The translations under genes and the position numbers were made by a program. Below the pieces are notes generated by a model. That model saw only the letters and a list, made by a program, of their open reading frames with translations. It ran no database searches and was not told the origin of the DNA. DNA of 64,000 bases from Microcebus murinus (Eukaryota; Chordata; Mammalia; Primates; Cheirogaleidae). Shown here in pieces: positions 1 through 10,640 of this stretch (within the stretch, counting starts at the first letter, position 1; every line of letters starts with the position of its first letter). The stretch spans positions 85,009,001-85,073,000 of the forward strand of contig NC_134106.1 in NCBI RefSeq assembly GCF_040939455.1, given 5' to 3'.

Positions 1-1600
1 TACGTCTGGAATGGTAAGAATATCACTTCCTCTTCATACTGAAGTTCTGGTATGTCAAAATGGCTAATGACCTTTTGCGGTTGGCCTCAACAGGGTTTTG
101 TTTTAGAAAGATTGCATTCTTTGCTCAAGCCTGTACTTTGTCTAATACTTTATTTCCATTTCCTTAGGACATTTGGTACAGTTAATGAAATATTAAACTT
201 ACATCAGTTACATACAATAAACAATTGGTAACAATGTTGGATCTAATTCTGTCAACAATTCAAATCAAGTTAATAAAAAAAATAGCATGTTTATATTTGA
301 GTTTAATCTTAGGTTCCACCTGTTATTCCTACTGTTGTAGGACTGTCTGCATGAGAATCAATCATTTGTTATTCACAAGGCTTCTCAAATTTAACTTCCC
401 TTTCTTCCCTTTCATTCTCTGGGGAATTTGGTTCATTGGGATTGGGGTAGACAAAGTAGAAATCATACTGTCAGTGAACTCCTCCTGTCTGAATGACTTG
501 CCTCCAAGTCTGACAACTGGTGATTTAGTCTAGTCTCTTCTTTTAACAGATAAAAAACTAATGTTCAAAGAGATAAACTACAAAGAATAGAAAAGGTTGA
601 TGGTAGATCATCATGAAAACCCCTAACTATAGAGGAGGTCACCTCAGAAGACTTCATGGAGAAGGATACATTTAAAGGTAGGCCTTGAAAGTTGAACAGA
701 GGCTTTTGAAGTATCTGCTGATTTAAGGAAGAATTTTGGTAGGAGGCAGATACTAAAAACTGAAGAAAAGTATACAAGAGCTTATTATATTAGTAAATAA
801 ACTTCAGAGAATGGGGACTTCTGGGTAGAGCTGGAGAAGCTAAGAATAAGATAGCAATTGAAGAGAGTGTGTAGTGGAAGATTAGATTCAGGCACTGCAA
901 AAGTGAGCTAAGGAAGATTAGAAAGAACTCAAGTACCATGGTAAGAAGGTCAGATTTGAAACCTTTGCCAGAGGTATTAACACAGTTTTTAAAATGTGAT
1001 TTATGAAAGTAAAAGGGATTTGTTCTTTATAAATATGTTTCAGATTTGGAGAACAGATAGAAAAGATAGTTTTGGATCAAGATATTCTGACAACACCCTG
1101 AAGATTGTCAATACATGAATTAATTGCCATCCAGGTAGAGAATTTCCCTGCTGGCACACAGGATCAAGTTGTGATGTTTCATGAGCAAATTATGTGAAAC
1201 TACGTGAGGAATGTTTTCACCCACTTCTTATCTGCCAATGTTAGGACCAGACTAGAGGTTTAAGACTAAACATTAGGAAATAAATCAAATTTTCTAGAAT
1301 AGGGGGATTTTTACCATTGCCAGTGTACTTCTAACTGCCTTCCTACTACCTAAAGTATTTGAATAAGAAGTGGAACTTTAATTCCAAAACTTGGGGTCCC
1401 TATGTGTCTAAAACTCTAAGAACCTAAACATTTTGCTAGTACAGTGTCAAAAATTCACAGAGTTTTAAAATCTGGGCTGGAATTTTCACTTTAGATTTTG
1501 AAATTCTGAAGCTACAGGCTTGTCAATGGTTTGATTACAAAGCTGAGGAGGAGATTCTGAATTACTCAGTATTAACTTGGGGGTACTTTCACCATGGAAC
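1..1600. other. Anonymous AT-rich sequence, no gene seen
   Basis: I see no recognisable gene, RNA or repeat here. The open frames are short, lack recognisable domains and show no splice or codon pattern that would argue for coding. The stretch reads as ordinary AT-rich mammalian intergenic or intronic DNA, possibly with very old repeat relics that cannot be named by eye. Confidence 0.5.
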
Positions 1601-1795
1601 AGAACACTGGCATCAGAGTCAGAAGGCCTTGATTCAAATCGTTGCACTGAAACCCATAGTGTGACCTTGAGAAAGTCACTTTATCACTCTGAGCCTCTGT
1701 TTACTCATCTATTAAATAAGAACAATAGCATCTCTGTTCATCTTGCTGAGTTTTGAGTGATAAAACTAGGTAAAAATACATTATAAACCACTGCT
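1601..1795 (+). repeat. MIR SINE fragment
   Basis: The order of motifs fits the MIR core and tail: 'gtgtgaccttgagaaagtca' followed by 'ctctgagcctctgtttactc' and then an 'attaaataagaacaat' stretch. MIR is an ancient tRNA-derived SINE mobilised by L2 and long inactive in mammals. The copy is diverged, as expected for its age. The boundaries are approximate. Confidence 0.8.
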
Positions 1796-2160
1796 TCTAT
1801 TAATATGACTGTTAATTGGCTGCATATTTCCAAGTTAGCTTTGCAAGGTAGTTACATGGAACAGGTATATTATGTTACTAAGGTGAGTCACAGAGAAGTC
1901 ATCTGCTACTTGCTTAATTTACACAATCATGGGGCTTCCATAATGACACAATTAGTGGAGACTGAGTCATCACAGAAAAGAAGTGTGGTTCCATAGCTCT
2001 GTACCCATGGCTGGCAGTGTATTTCCTACCGAGGCACTAATGCACTTCTCAACTATGTTGAGGTTCACTCATGCTCATAGATGAAGTCCCAGAAAAAGCA
2101 GCTTTGTGTGTAGAGGCCTGAGATCCATTTCTTTGCTTGATTTTCTTCCAATATGTGTAT

Positions 2161-2330
2161 CAAAAGTGTGGTTTTTCCACTGGGCAAATCATCTAACCTC
2201 TCTGGATCTTATTTCTTTAACTGTAAAATGGGAAAAATGATTTCCACTTCCCATACTTCAAATATGCTTTGGAGGATAGAGTTATAATATTTGCAAAAGT
2301 ACTTTGTAGAGACTAAAACTCCACAAATTT
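2161..2330 (+). repeat. MIR SINE fragment
   Basis: The MIR signature 'gggcaaatcatctaacctct' followed by 'ctggatcttatttctttaac' and 'tgtaaaatgggaaaaatga' is visible. This matches the common MIR phrase meaning roughly 'keep net losses, then the TGTAAAATGGG block'. It is a second, separate copy from the one about 0.4 kb upstream, in the same orientation. Confidence 0.8.
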
Positions 2331-3164
2331 GGCCTCTTGGTGTAAAGATTATTTTATAGAATTTCTGGTTGTTTCAGATAGTGTGCTTAGGTAATCTGAG
2401 TTACAGTTGATAATGTCCCTAGAATCAATAAATTTATAGCGTGCATCAGTGAGGGAACATAGAAAAGAGAAACTTTCCTATGCATTTTAAATGTTTTAAA
2501 TTTAAAACACAGAAGAGATGAGAACCAAAAAGAAGATGGTGCTGCAGCACAGAGGATGGCAATAGCAGGACGCCACTATGACCCAGTGCTGCAGGCCAAA
2601 GGTGAAGTGCAGATAACTGGAGCCTGGGAGCGGGGAACAACCCAGAGTCAGCAGCAGTAGGAGGCTGCCATGATTCCTAGTGCTGGAGGACAGGGGGAAG
2701 ATAGTATTACAGGAACCTGGGAGCTAAACCAGAAGAAGCTAAACCACCACTGGTTGTCCCATGGGAGGTAGAGCCACAGAGGAGGTCCAGCTGCTGCTAA
2801 AGGTACCATCTGAGGCAAAGGGGAAAAGGGAGAAATACCCTGACTTCACCCTTCCTTCTCTCATCCAGGCCCTTGCTGCTGCCTCTCTTTGGGCAAATCT
2901 CGCTGGACACCAGCAGTGAGCATGGGAAGTGTAGCGGAACAAAGTCCCTTCGTGATGTGGACAAAGGAGGAAAAGGAAGAGGGATGTTTCTGAGAAAAAC
3001 CAGACTGAGAAATGGCACAGATATGTCTCATCATAGGTTTGAACAGGTCTGCTGGTCACCTCGGCCTCAGATTTTACACAGCAGGGGTCTTGCTACAAAA
3101 GATGCCTTCTCTTTATGCTTTGCTTCCTTTCCAATGAAGATGAAGATGATGGTGGTGATCATGA
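2331..3164. other. Anonymous, partly purine-rich sequence
   Basis: Around 2500-2950 the sequence becomes purine-rich and somewhat GC-richer. Open frames exist on both strands at 2739-3208, but they overlap each other and encode nothing I recognise. It may be an old DNA-transposon or LTR remnant; I cannot assign it. Confidence 0.4.
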
Positions 3165-3328
3165 TGATTTATAATAGCAGTCAACTATTGAGCCTATTAT
3201 TGTCCTAGGATTTTGCACATACTGGCTCTGTGGTGTAAATACCATCTCTATTTTATGGAGGGCATGGGATTAGAAAAATTGAGCAACTCGTCAGCTAGTA
3301 AGAAGCACGGGTGAAATTGGAAGTCAGG
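3165..3328 (+). repeat. Probable MIR fragment
   Basis: The phrase 'attgagcctattattgtcct' through 'ggtgtaaataccatctctat' and 'gattagaaaaattgagcaac' follows the 3' half of MIR (decimal block of 'ccattttacagatgaggaaactgaggc'). It is strongly diverged, so the call is by overall motif order only. Confidence 0.55.
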
Positions 3329-4434
3329 TGTCTTTGGTGCCAAAGCCTCAGCTCCTTAATGCAGAGAGCCTGTGATCTTCCAAGCTCCTGCTGCCTTCCA
3401 ACCTGCTGGTCCCTTCTTGACCTACTCAAAGACCTCCTTGTACCTTCAGCTATGATTATCACCTCTTCTTCAGCCAAGTAACTTCCTTCCTCATTGAGAT
3501 GGGCATAGAAAAACATCTCCCTAATTTTAACAGCTATGACTTGAAAAAAATACTTTAGATATTTGTAAACTATTTAGTTTAATATCCTTTATAGAACTTC
3601 TTCATTTCTGGAATTCTTTTACTGCAAATTCAAGACTTTCCTAATCTTGTATTCAGAAAGTATTAATAAATTATTATCGTTACAAAAGGACAATAACTCT
3701 CCTTAGAGTTTGACCCAGACAATGAAGAGGGTCGTAAACTATATACACCATGCAAGCTACAGATTATCCAACCATTGTGTCCTTCAGTTCACACTCTAGA
3801 ATAGAGCTGAACACTCTTCAAGGGATCACATCCTAATTCTCCAACCATGGAAATTGCTCTTTAGTTTAGTCCCATGAGACATTGGGAAACATTATGCAAA
3901 TTAGGTATACTTCATTGAGTTTTACTAAGCTCTATTCTTTTTCTTTTTTTTTTCCTTGATAGCTAACTGCACAATGACCCTGAATAATGAGAATAAGCAG
4001 ATTTATTTTGATCACTTCTCTCTTCCAGGAGGAAAATACCTGGCACATAGTAGTAATCACAGCCACAATAGAACCTGACAGGTAAGGGTTTTGCTTTTAC
4101 CAAGTCCACCCAGTATGCAGCCGTACTTCACAGCTAATCAGGCTGTGTGCCTGCTATCCCAGACCTGATTTTTAGTTGCAGGTGCTTCTGTTTATTCCCC
4201 TGGGTATTCCTTTATTACCTCCCAAGCTCAACTACAAGTAGGTAAGGTCTTCAGCAGCAGCAGCCTCTTGTGTTTATTTTGATGAGTTAACCAATTAGTG
4301 TCTTTCCTTAAAGGAAAAAAAAAGGGACATCTCAACTTCAACTGACGCACTTCTAATGGGCAAAATAAATTAAAGGTTGATTACTTGTCTACTAAATGAA
4401 TTCTTTGCCCAATAATGGGGTTCCCTTGAGCATT
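3329..4434. other. Anonymous sequence
   Basis: No gene or nameable repeat. There is a T-rich run near 3936-3956. Open frames here are short and unremarkable. Confidence 0.45.
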
Positions 4435-4650
4435 CTTTATTTCTTTTAAATATTTGTTGAGTGTTTACCATGAGCTAAATACTCTTCTAGGATATGGGAA
4501 TACAGTGGTGAACAAAACTGACAAAGTCTATATTCTCTTGGGATTTATATTCCAATGGAGAAAAACCACAGTAACTGAATAAATACGCATATGTTGGGTT
4601 GTTAAGTAATGACAAGTGCTTTGGAGAAAAGGAAAGTAATATAAATGCTT
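4435..4650 (+). repeat. Ancient interspersed repeat, family not assigned
   Basis: The stretch with 'ttgttgagtgtttaccatga', 'ggaatacagtggtgaacaaa' and 'aaactgacaaagtctatatt' is a phrase found scattered across mammalian genomes in an ancient MIR- or L2-class repeat. I recognise the phrase but cannot decide the family by eye. Confidence 0.5.
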
Positions 4651-5039
4651 AGAAATGGACAGGATATAGGGAGTTATAATAATTGGATAGGAGTGTCTCT
4701 GAGGTTGCGACCTTCGATCGGAACGCTGCCTCCCACACGTCCCTCTCCAGCCTCCAGTCCCAATCCCACCTCGGAGTCCTTCAGTGGACGTGGCCATCGT
4801 CACCACTCACTTTAGGAGAAATTACTGTGTCTAGGTCACTGTTTCCTAATCTGGAAAGAAAGGGTGAAACAGTAGGAAAAACAGGATTCAAGCTCAAGGT
4901 CAGATCCTACCTCCTCCCAAATCCTTATTTGTACATCTCAGTCTAAAGTGCCATTGCCACCTCCAGAATCGGGTCCATTCATTGTCTTTGAAATTCCTTT
5001 TGCAAATAATCATTCTGAGCAAACCCTGCCTGCTCCAGG

Positions 5040-5640
5040 GAGCCTTACCTCCATCAGTGGCCTTGTTATTCACCTGGTTTCAGGATCCAAGCAAGAAATC
5101 TGGCTTTGTCCCAGACTGCTCACTCCCTCCCTTTTCCTCACCAGCCACCCCCACTGCTCATGGACAGTGGGCCAGCTGGGCTAGCCTCTGGGAAAACCCC
5201 AGTTAGACTCCGGGAAACTAGTCTCCCTTGGCCTTGGTTAAGGAGAGCTGAATGCTCCAGGTGTATTTCAGAATGGTACCTTTTCCCTTTCCCTGCCAGA
5301 GCAGGATGGGATTTTCTTCCGATCTTCATATCTTCACCCTGAGAACCTGGTGGGGCTTCTGGAAGGAAAGCTCACAAAAGCATGGGAGCCTCCTAAGCTC
5401 GGGGTTCCAGAGGAAGTTTTAACTCTCAAGCCAGCCCATGCTCAGTCTCCGGCAATTAGCCTCTTACCCTTCAGGTGTTGCTACTAGTTGCTCGCTCCAG
5501 CAGCTGCCTCTGTCCCCTGTGAGCTGCTCCCTTTTCTCTGTCTGAAATCACCCACCCTGCTGTCCTTTGAAGATGAGCTCTGCTGCTCCCTCTTGGTCCC
5601 CTCTGTCAGAATAGCGCCCCCGGCACTGTGTGCATGTCCC
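5040..5640 (-). repeat. Old L1 5' UTR fragment
   Basis: This stretch is similar to 39920-40160 in the same window: both contain a 'cttcatat' stretch, then 'ctggt(g/a)gggctt/ttc', then 'acaaaag' with 'gggagcctccta' or 'ggggactcccta', then 'ttttaactctc' or 'ttttaaactctc'. Together with the neighbouring pyrimidine-rich, GC-richer character this fits the 5' UTR of an older mammalian L1, in minus orientation. Open frames across it on both strands carry no recognisable domain. Ends are approximate and the subfamily is not assigned. Confidence 0.5.
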
Positions 5641-7499
5641 TGTGCTGGGGCGCATATCCAAGTCTGCCCTGGTGCCAGCCTGTCCTCTCTACATTCTGAG
5701 CTTCCTGAGCGTTTCTGACTCCTCTTTGTATTTCACAAGTACTGAACCCATTGTCAAAGGTGGATATTTGATAAAAGTCATGCCCATTGCCTATCGGGAG
5801 TTGTAAATTACCGGGTGTATTTTGCTTGTTTCCTACATTCACTCAGCTGAGTGGCTCTGGAAAGTGCTTCTTAAATGTTTCATAATTGTGAGCCCTATGC
5901 TAAACACAGCCATTATTAAAAATTGTTACAGAAAGTTAAGAGGAAATACGCTGTATTGAAAACAAAGGTAATCAATACTAAAAAGTCACCACTTCCAATT
6001 TTACGTTTTACTATTATCTCTGAGATTATTTAATCTATTGCTGGTGTGGAGATGCTGTACAGTGACGTACTTCTACACGCCCCTTCCCAACTCTGCATTC
6101 AACACGCCATATTGGCAGCATGAAATCAGCCATGGTTGGCATATTTGCCCCTTGGAAATTGGCAAAATGATAAACCAGGGATCTACCCTGCTCCCCAACC
6201 CCCCAGGAGTAGCATAAGGAGGAATTATTCTGAAAACGATTCTTTCTTAAACAGGTTGAGTACTGTCATTTTCAAATCTTTCAATCAACTAAACATTACA
6301 ACAATATCCTTCCTGCATGCACAGTGTTAAATTGAAAGACCAAAAATATAGAAAAATGCAATTTAGAACTAAAGAGACACTGATGCCATTATCTTTCTGT
6401 ACTGATTGAGAACTCCTTATCGCATCTTGCAACTCTCCACAAGGTCATGAATTCATCTTCTAGAGGTATATTACAGGGAAGAAAATAAAATTGACTCTTC
6501 GAAGGTCTGGAGAAATAATGCATTCCTCCCACGATGTTGCTCATGTAACTGGATAGTTACCCTTGAAAGTAGCCATTTTAATGAAACATGGCCACATGGA
6601 AAGTCTTCAGGAGCTTAGGAAGCTCAATAGCCACTGAAAAAATTTCTGACCCTACAGGATCCTTTGCCATGAAATGAAGGTGCTGCAATGTGTGTAAAGT
6701 ACCAATGTCCCGAAAGCTGCCTTCTGCCTCCACTCTGTGAACTAGAGCTTCAGCAAGGGCTGACAGGTGCACAGTGTTCTAAGGAGGCGTGCAACTCTCT
6801 GTAGGTTGCACAGGGTTAGCACAGACCCAGAACCCTCTCCCACAGCAGGGATGAGTGGGCAGCAGCTGCAGTGACCACCGGCCACTACCTGGAGTATGTT
6901 GGGAGCTTTCTCTCTCCAAGATTTACTCCAAACTAACTTGCCTCAGATGGGATTTTGAAAAAGTGAGAGGTAATTGCCTTCATATTCATCTTGAGTGTAT
7001 TTTTATTATCCCTTTTCTCAGAGGATTGCTAGGGGTAGGGGAAAAAAAAGCAAAAAAAGCTATTTGCTGAAAAAATAAAAAATGCACATCCTCTCAGGTG
7101 ATGAATGGTTTTTGACAGGGAGATACTTTGATTCAGAAATGTCCAGTGCAGTCCGGTGCTATTGAGATGGCCGAGCAGCCTCTTTGGTCTGAGCTGCACG
7201 TGCTGAGTGTCTGGAGGGCCATGTTCCTGGCAGTGTCCAATGGGTAAAGGAAAAGCCAGCAGCACCGTCTGAGGAGGACCCGGAGGGAACAAGCATTTTC
7301 CACGCAGGCGTTGTCTGTTTCAGCTGGGACAGTTCCTTTGAGGGACGCTTCTAACAAGCCACGGATGCTCACCATCTTCTTTTCAGCACTGCCCAGGATG
7401 TGGGGAAAATTGAGTTCCATTTTTTCATTTTTCTTACTTATTTGCTTATTTATTCTTCAGTTTAGGCTTTCTTTTTCATTCTTTTGTTTTCTTTCAAAA
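5641..7499. other. Anonymous sequence
   Basis: No gene or nameable repeat was found. Small open frames occur on both strands (for instance around 7029-7420) without any recognisable product. Confidence 0.4.
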
Positions 7500-7740
7500 T
7501 ATCAAGGAGGTACAAATGTTTTTGTTGCATTGAGACCTTGTATAATATAATGTTTAAGTCGGGGCTTTTGGGGTGTCCATCATCAGAGTAGTGTTCAATG
7601 TACCCAATAGGTAAGTTTTTATCTCACACCTCCCTTCCCACCCTCCCCCTCTTGGTTTCCAATGTCCTTTACTTCTCTTCATGCCCATGTGTAACCCTCA
7701 TTTCATAATACCAACCTATTTTCTTGCTCTACAGCGGAGC
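7500..7740 (-). repeat. L1 3' UTR fragment
   Basis: The stretch with 'aggtacaaatgtttttgttg', 'ttggggtgtccatcatcaga' and 'gtacccaataggtaagtttt' followed by a C/T-rich block is the reverse complement of an L1 3' UTR. The phrase 'ggggtgtccatca' also occurs in the 3' UTR of the L1 at 20055-23431. It is a short 5'-truncated minus-strand copy; no clear poly(T) or target duplication is visible. Confidence 0.65.
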
Positions 7741-7852
7741 TTTATAAAGTGCTGATGTTGATGACTATTTTGACAAACTTCACTTTGACAACTGCAGGTC
7801 ACGGCCATGGGGAATTCAGCCGCCAGTGCATTCTGTCTGGCTCCCCTGCTGA

Positions 7853-8023
7853 ACGCTTTCACTGCCAGATGACTGTTCAATACTGCACACATGGCCAACT
7901 GCGCCCGGTTGTGTGGATAACAATACCCGGCTGAAAGACCACTACAAAGGAACATCGACTCTAAAAATTTCTCCGGAACACCGAGCAACAGGAGAGCTCA
8001 TTGATCTCCTGTGTGTCATCTAA
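7853..8023 (+). pseudogene. Possible decayed coding fragment, unidentified
   Basis: A 56-codon open run with normal-looking amino-acid composition ends in TAA here, directly downstream of another open frame (7749-7934) in a different phase, as if one frameshift separated them. The 7795-8000 stretch has about nine CpG dinucleotides, more than its surroundings, and a 'ctgcag' acceptor-like site lies just before it at about 7790-7796. I do not recognise the peptide. It may be a pseudogene piece, an exon fragment, or simply chance. Confidence 0.2.
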
Positions 8024-8083
8024 GCAAAAATGCAAAGGGGGAAGTGGGGGTATTTTGATCTCAGTGTACCCAGGAAAGAGATT

Positions 8084-8126
8084 TCACACACACACAATGC
8101 ACACCCACGCACGCACACACACATAT
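8084..8126. repeat. CA-rich microsatellite
   Basis: Imperfect (CA)n tract, interrupted by 'atgc', 'ccacgcacg' and ending in 'atatat'. It is seen directly. No function is implied. Confidence 0.9.
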
Positions 8127-8320
8127 ATTCTCACCTTTTAAACACAATATCCTAAACTGCAAACTTAACTTTGTTAATAAAGAGAGGGAGTATACTAGTT
8201 GTGAAATATTTAGTATGATATTCAGGTCAATTCATAGTTTCTACAGTAATAATTCTTAATTCACACACATGTTAATTTTCTTTAGTTTTCAAATCATAAT
8301 TTCTTAATTTCTTCTCCATA

Positions 8321-8478
8321 CTAAAGAAAAGCTATCATTCTGCTAATCTTCGAAGGTACCTGGCTTGCTGTAGGCTTTCTCTCTGAAACTGCTCTTCAGA
8401 CATTTGTCCTTCCATGACCTTTGAAACCATAACAAAGCTTTTGCTGGAGCTTTGGAGAAGAGAGGCCGTGGGTGTGAA
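8321..8478 (+). repeat. 158-bp direct repeat, copy A
   Basis: This segment, starting 'ctaaagaaaagctatcattc' and ending near 'gtgggtgtgaa', recurs with about a dozen mismatches and no visible gap at 9374-9531. Read on the minus strand both copies stay open over about 45 codons and end at the same TGA, but the differences between copies are mostly amino-acid changing, which argues against selection on a protein. The pair flanks an old L1 remnant. Confidence 0.85.
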
Positions 8479-8619
8479 CCTCCCAATCAACCTCCCACCC
8501 TCCCTCAGGTTGCCTTTCTTTCGTGATCTAATGCCACCTAAATTACAGTAACATCTCATTCTAAATGAGTTTTCAGAAATCAAATTCTAATCATTTAAGG
8601 GCCATTGCATTTTTAACCT

Positions 8620-9373
8620 TTTATTGAAGTGCATTGTATGTAGAAAAAAATGTACATATTATAATAAATATTAACAAATGCAATGTCCCCATGTAAACAG
8701 CAGCAGATAAAGAAACAATATTACCAGCAACTCCAGAAAACTGCCTCTTGCCACTTCTAGTTACTGTTTCCCACCAAGGTAAACCATGATTCTGACTTCA
8801 AATAACTTAGATTGGCTTTGTTAATTTTTGCAATTTTTATTTTGTATGTATTTTTTTATTTTGAATGTTTGTAACCTGTGAGATCTGGCTTCCCTCACTT
8901 GCTACTACGTTCGCGAGGTTCATCCGTTTGGTTTTTATTCACATCGCATTGCAGTATTCCATTGTGTGAATATACCAAGGTCTGGTTATCCAATGTACTG
9001 CTGATGTCTATTTGGATAGTTTCCAGTTTTAGGTTAGTACAAATAATTATACTGGGAACATTCCTGTACATGTCTTTTGATGAAGACATGTACCCCAACT
9101 TTGGGGGCTGTTCACCCTAAGCGGGGAATTGCCAGGTCATGGAGTGTGCAGGTGCTCAGCCTGAATACATACTGACAAACTCCAAATGCGTAGCAGTTTG
9201 CATTAGTACTAGCAGTACCTTAGGGTTCCAGTTACAGACTTAAAAACATTTAGTATCTATTGTCTTTTTCATTGGTGGTATCACAGTATAGTTTTAATTT
9301 CCATTTCATTCATGGCAAATGAAATCAAGCCTATTTTCAGATGTTTAGTGGCTACCTGAATAACTTGTTCACA
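8620..9373 (-). repeat. Ancient L1-class remnant
   Basis: The stretch containing 'gcagtattccattgtgtgaa', 'gtctatttggatagtttcca' and 'gggaattgccaggtcatgga' is the reverse complement of a widespread old L1/HAL1-type sequence. Divergence is high and no frame is preserved. It lies exactly between the two copies of the 158-bp repeat. Confidence 0.6.
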
Positions 9374-9531
9374 CTAAAGAAAAGTGGTCATTCTGCTAAT
9401 CTTCGAAGGTACCTGGCTTGCTGTAGGCTTTCTCTCTGAAGCTGCTCTTCAGATATTTGTCCTTCCATGAGCTTTGAAACCATAACAAAGCTTTTGTTGG
9501 GGCTTTGGAGATGAGAGGCAGTGGGCGTGAA
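9374..9531 (+). repeat. 158-bp direct repeat, copy B
   Basis: Second copy of the segment at 8321-8478, offset by 1053 bp, starting 'ctaaagaaaagtggtcattc' and ending 'gtgggcgtgaa'. Similarity stops sharply at both ends, which marks the limits of the duplicated unit. Confidence 0.85.
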
Positions 9532-9599
9532 ATAGAAAACTGAGTTTTCTATTTCATATTGATTAGTAGCAGTTCTTTACATATTCTGGTATAGACTGA

Positions 9600-10280
9600 A
9601 AAAATGGAAAAGGCTGTAAATTTAGAAAGGAGTGCTTTATTTCTAAGGGGACTATGACCCGCAGGCAGGAAGCAAAGCCTCCAGCGATACCAGAGAGCTG
9701 CACTTAAAAGGACAAGAAGGAGAAGCAGGAATATATGCTAAACAGGATGTCTGGCTATATGTACTCAATAGGACATAGAAGGATTTTATGAATATTCATG
9801 AAGGAGACCTATGCACATGCATATTAGCTTTACCTATATGTAACATATATCCCAGGATCGCTTTGGGATGGAGATTTAACATTTAAATGAATTATAATTA
9901 GGGCCTATATAAAAAAGGTGAAATTCAGGGCACAGGGCCATGTCTGGGCATCCTCTAAAGACTGATCAAGACCAGTCCATGGCTGGCAGTCATTTTGGAC
10001 TGGGATAGTTGCCGTTTGGAATCATAAAAACAGAAAGAGAATGCCAGGTGGTTGATAAAGCAATAAAAGGTTTCTTCTGACATTTTGTTTTTCCAAGCTG
10101 GCTTTTGAGAAAATCTAGTAATGATTAGTAAGGGGAAAGGGAGTGGAAGCAAATAGAACGTGACAAACCTCCCATCTTGCTATGGCTGGGAACTTAGAAA
10201 TGTGGCTGTCTTTTAGCCAAAGGAGGGCCCATGAGTGAGTCAGAGGGGGTTAGGACTTTTATTTTGGTCCTCACTGGGTA
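9600..10280 (+). other. LTR-like block, unassigned
   Basis: No coding frame is recognised. The block has a TATA-like stretch 'ctatataaaaaagg' at about 9904-9917, upstream 'catgcatattagc' and 'gaatattcatgaa' elements, and a GC-richer downstream part, which together look like a retroviral long terminal repeat. I did not find convincing TG...CA ends or a target duplication, so this is only a suggestion. Confidence 0.3.
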
Positions 10281-10395
10281 TGAGTTCTTTGTAAAGTATA
10301 TGTGGCTTGCCCTAATATTCTGCTTATAATGACTTTTGGTGATCCCAAGTTGTTTATCTTAATGTAATCCAATTTATTTTTCATATGTATGTATT

Positions 10396-10490
10396 TCAGA
10401 GAGAGGGTCTTGCTCTGTTGCCCAGGCTGGACTTAAACTTTGGTGTTCAAGTGATTCTCTGCCTCAGCCTCCCAAGTACTTCAGACTACA
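10396..10490 (-). mobile_element. Alu-type monomer fragment
   Basis: The sequence 'gagagagggtcttgctctgt' followed by 'tgcccaggctgg' and 'tctgcctcagcctcccaagt' is the reverse complement of a single 7SL-derived Alu left arm. It is only about 95 bp and diverged, so it is an old free monomer (FLAM-like) or an Alu fragment. Confidence 0.75.
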
Positions 10491-10580
10491 GACTATTTTA
10501 TTTTATAGTTAGCACTTTCTTGTGCCCTAGTTAAATACTTTTATCTTTTTCAAGATCAAGAAGTGGTTATCCTATGGTTT

Positions 10581-10640
10581 CTTCTAAAAGCTACATTTTT
10601 ATTCCTATTCCTTCTAAAAGCTACATTTTTATTCCTATCT
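10581..10640. repeat. 30-bp tandem duplication
   Basis: Two adjacent 30-bp units, 10581-10610 and 10611-10640, agree at 29 of 30 positions (both begin 'cttctaaaagctacattttt'). The near identity shows the duplication is recent compared with the surrounding sequence. Confidence 0.95.
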
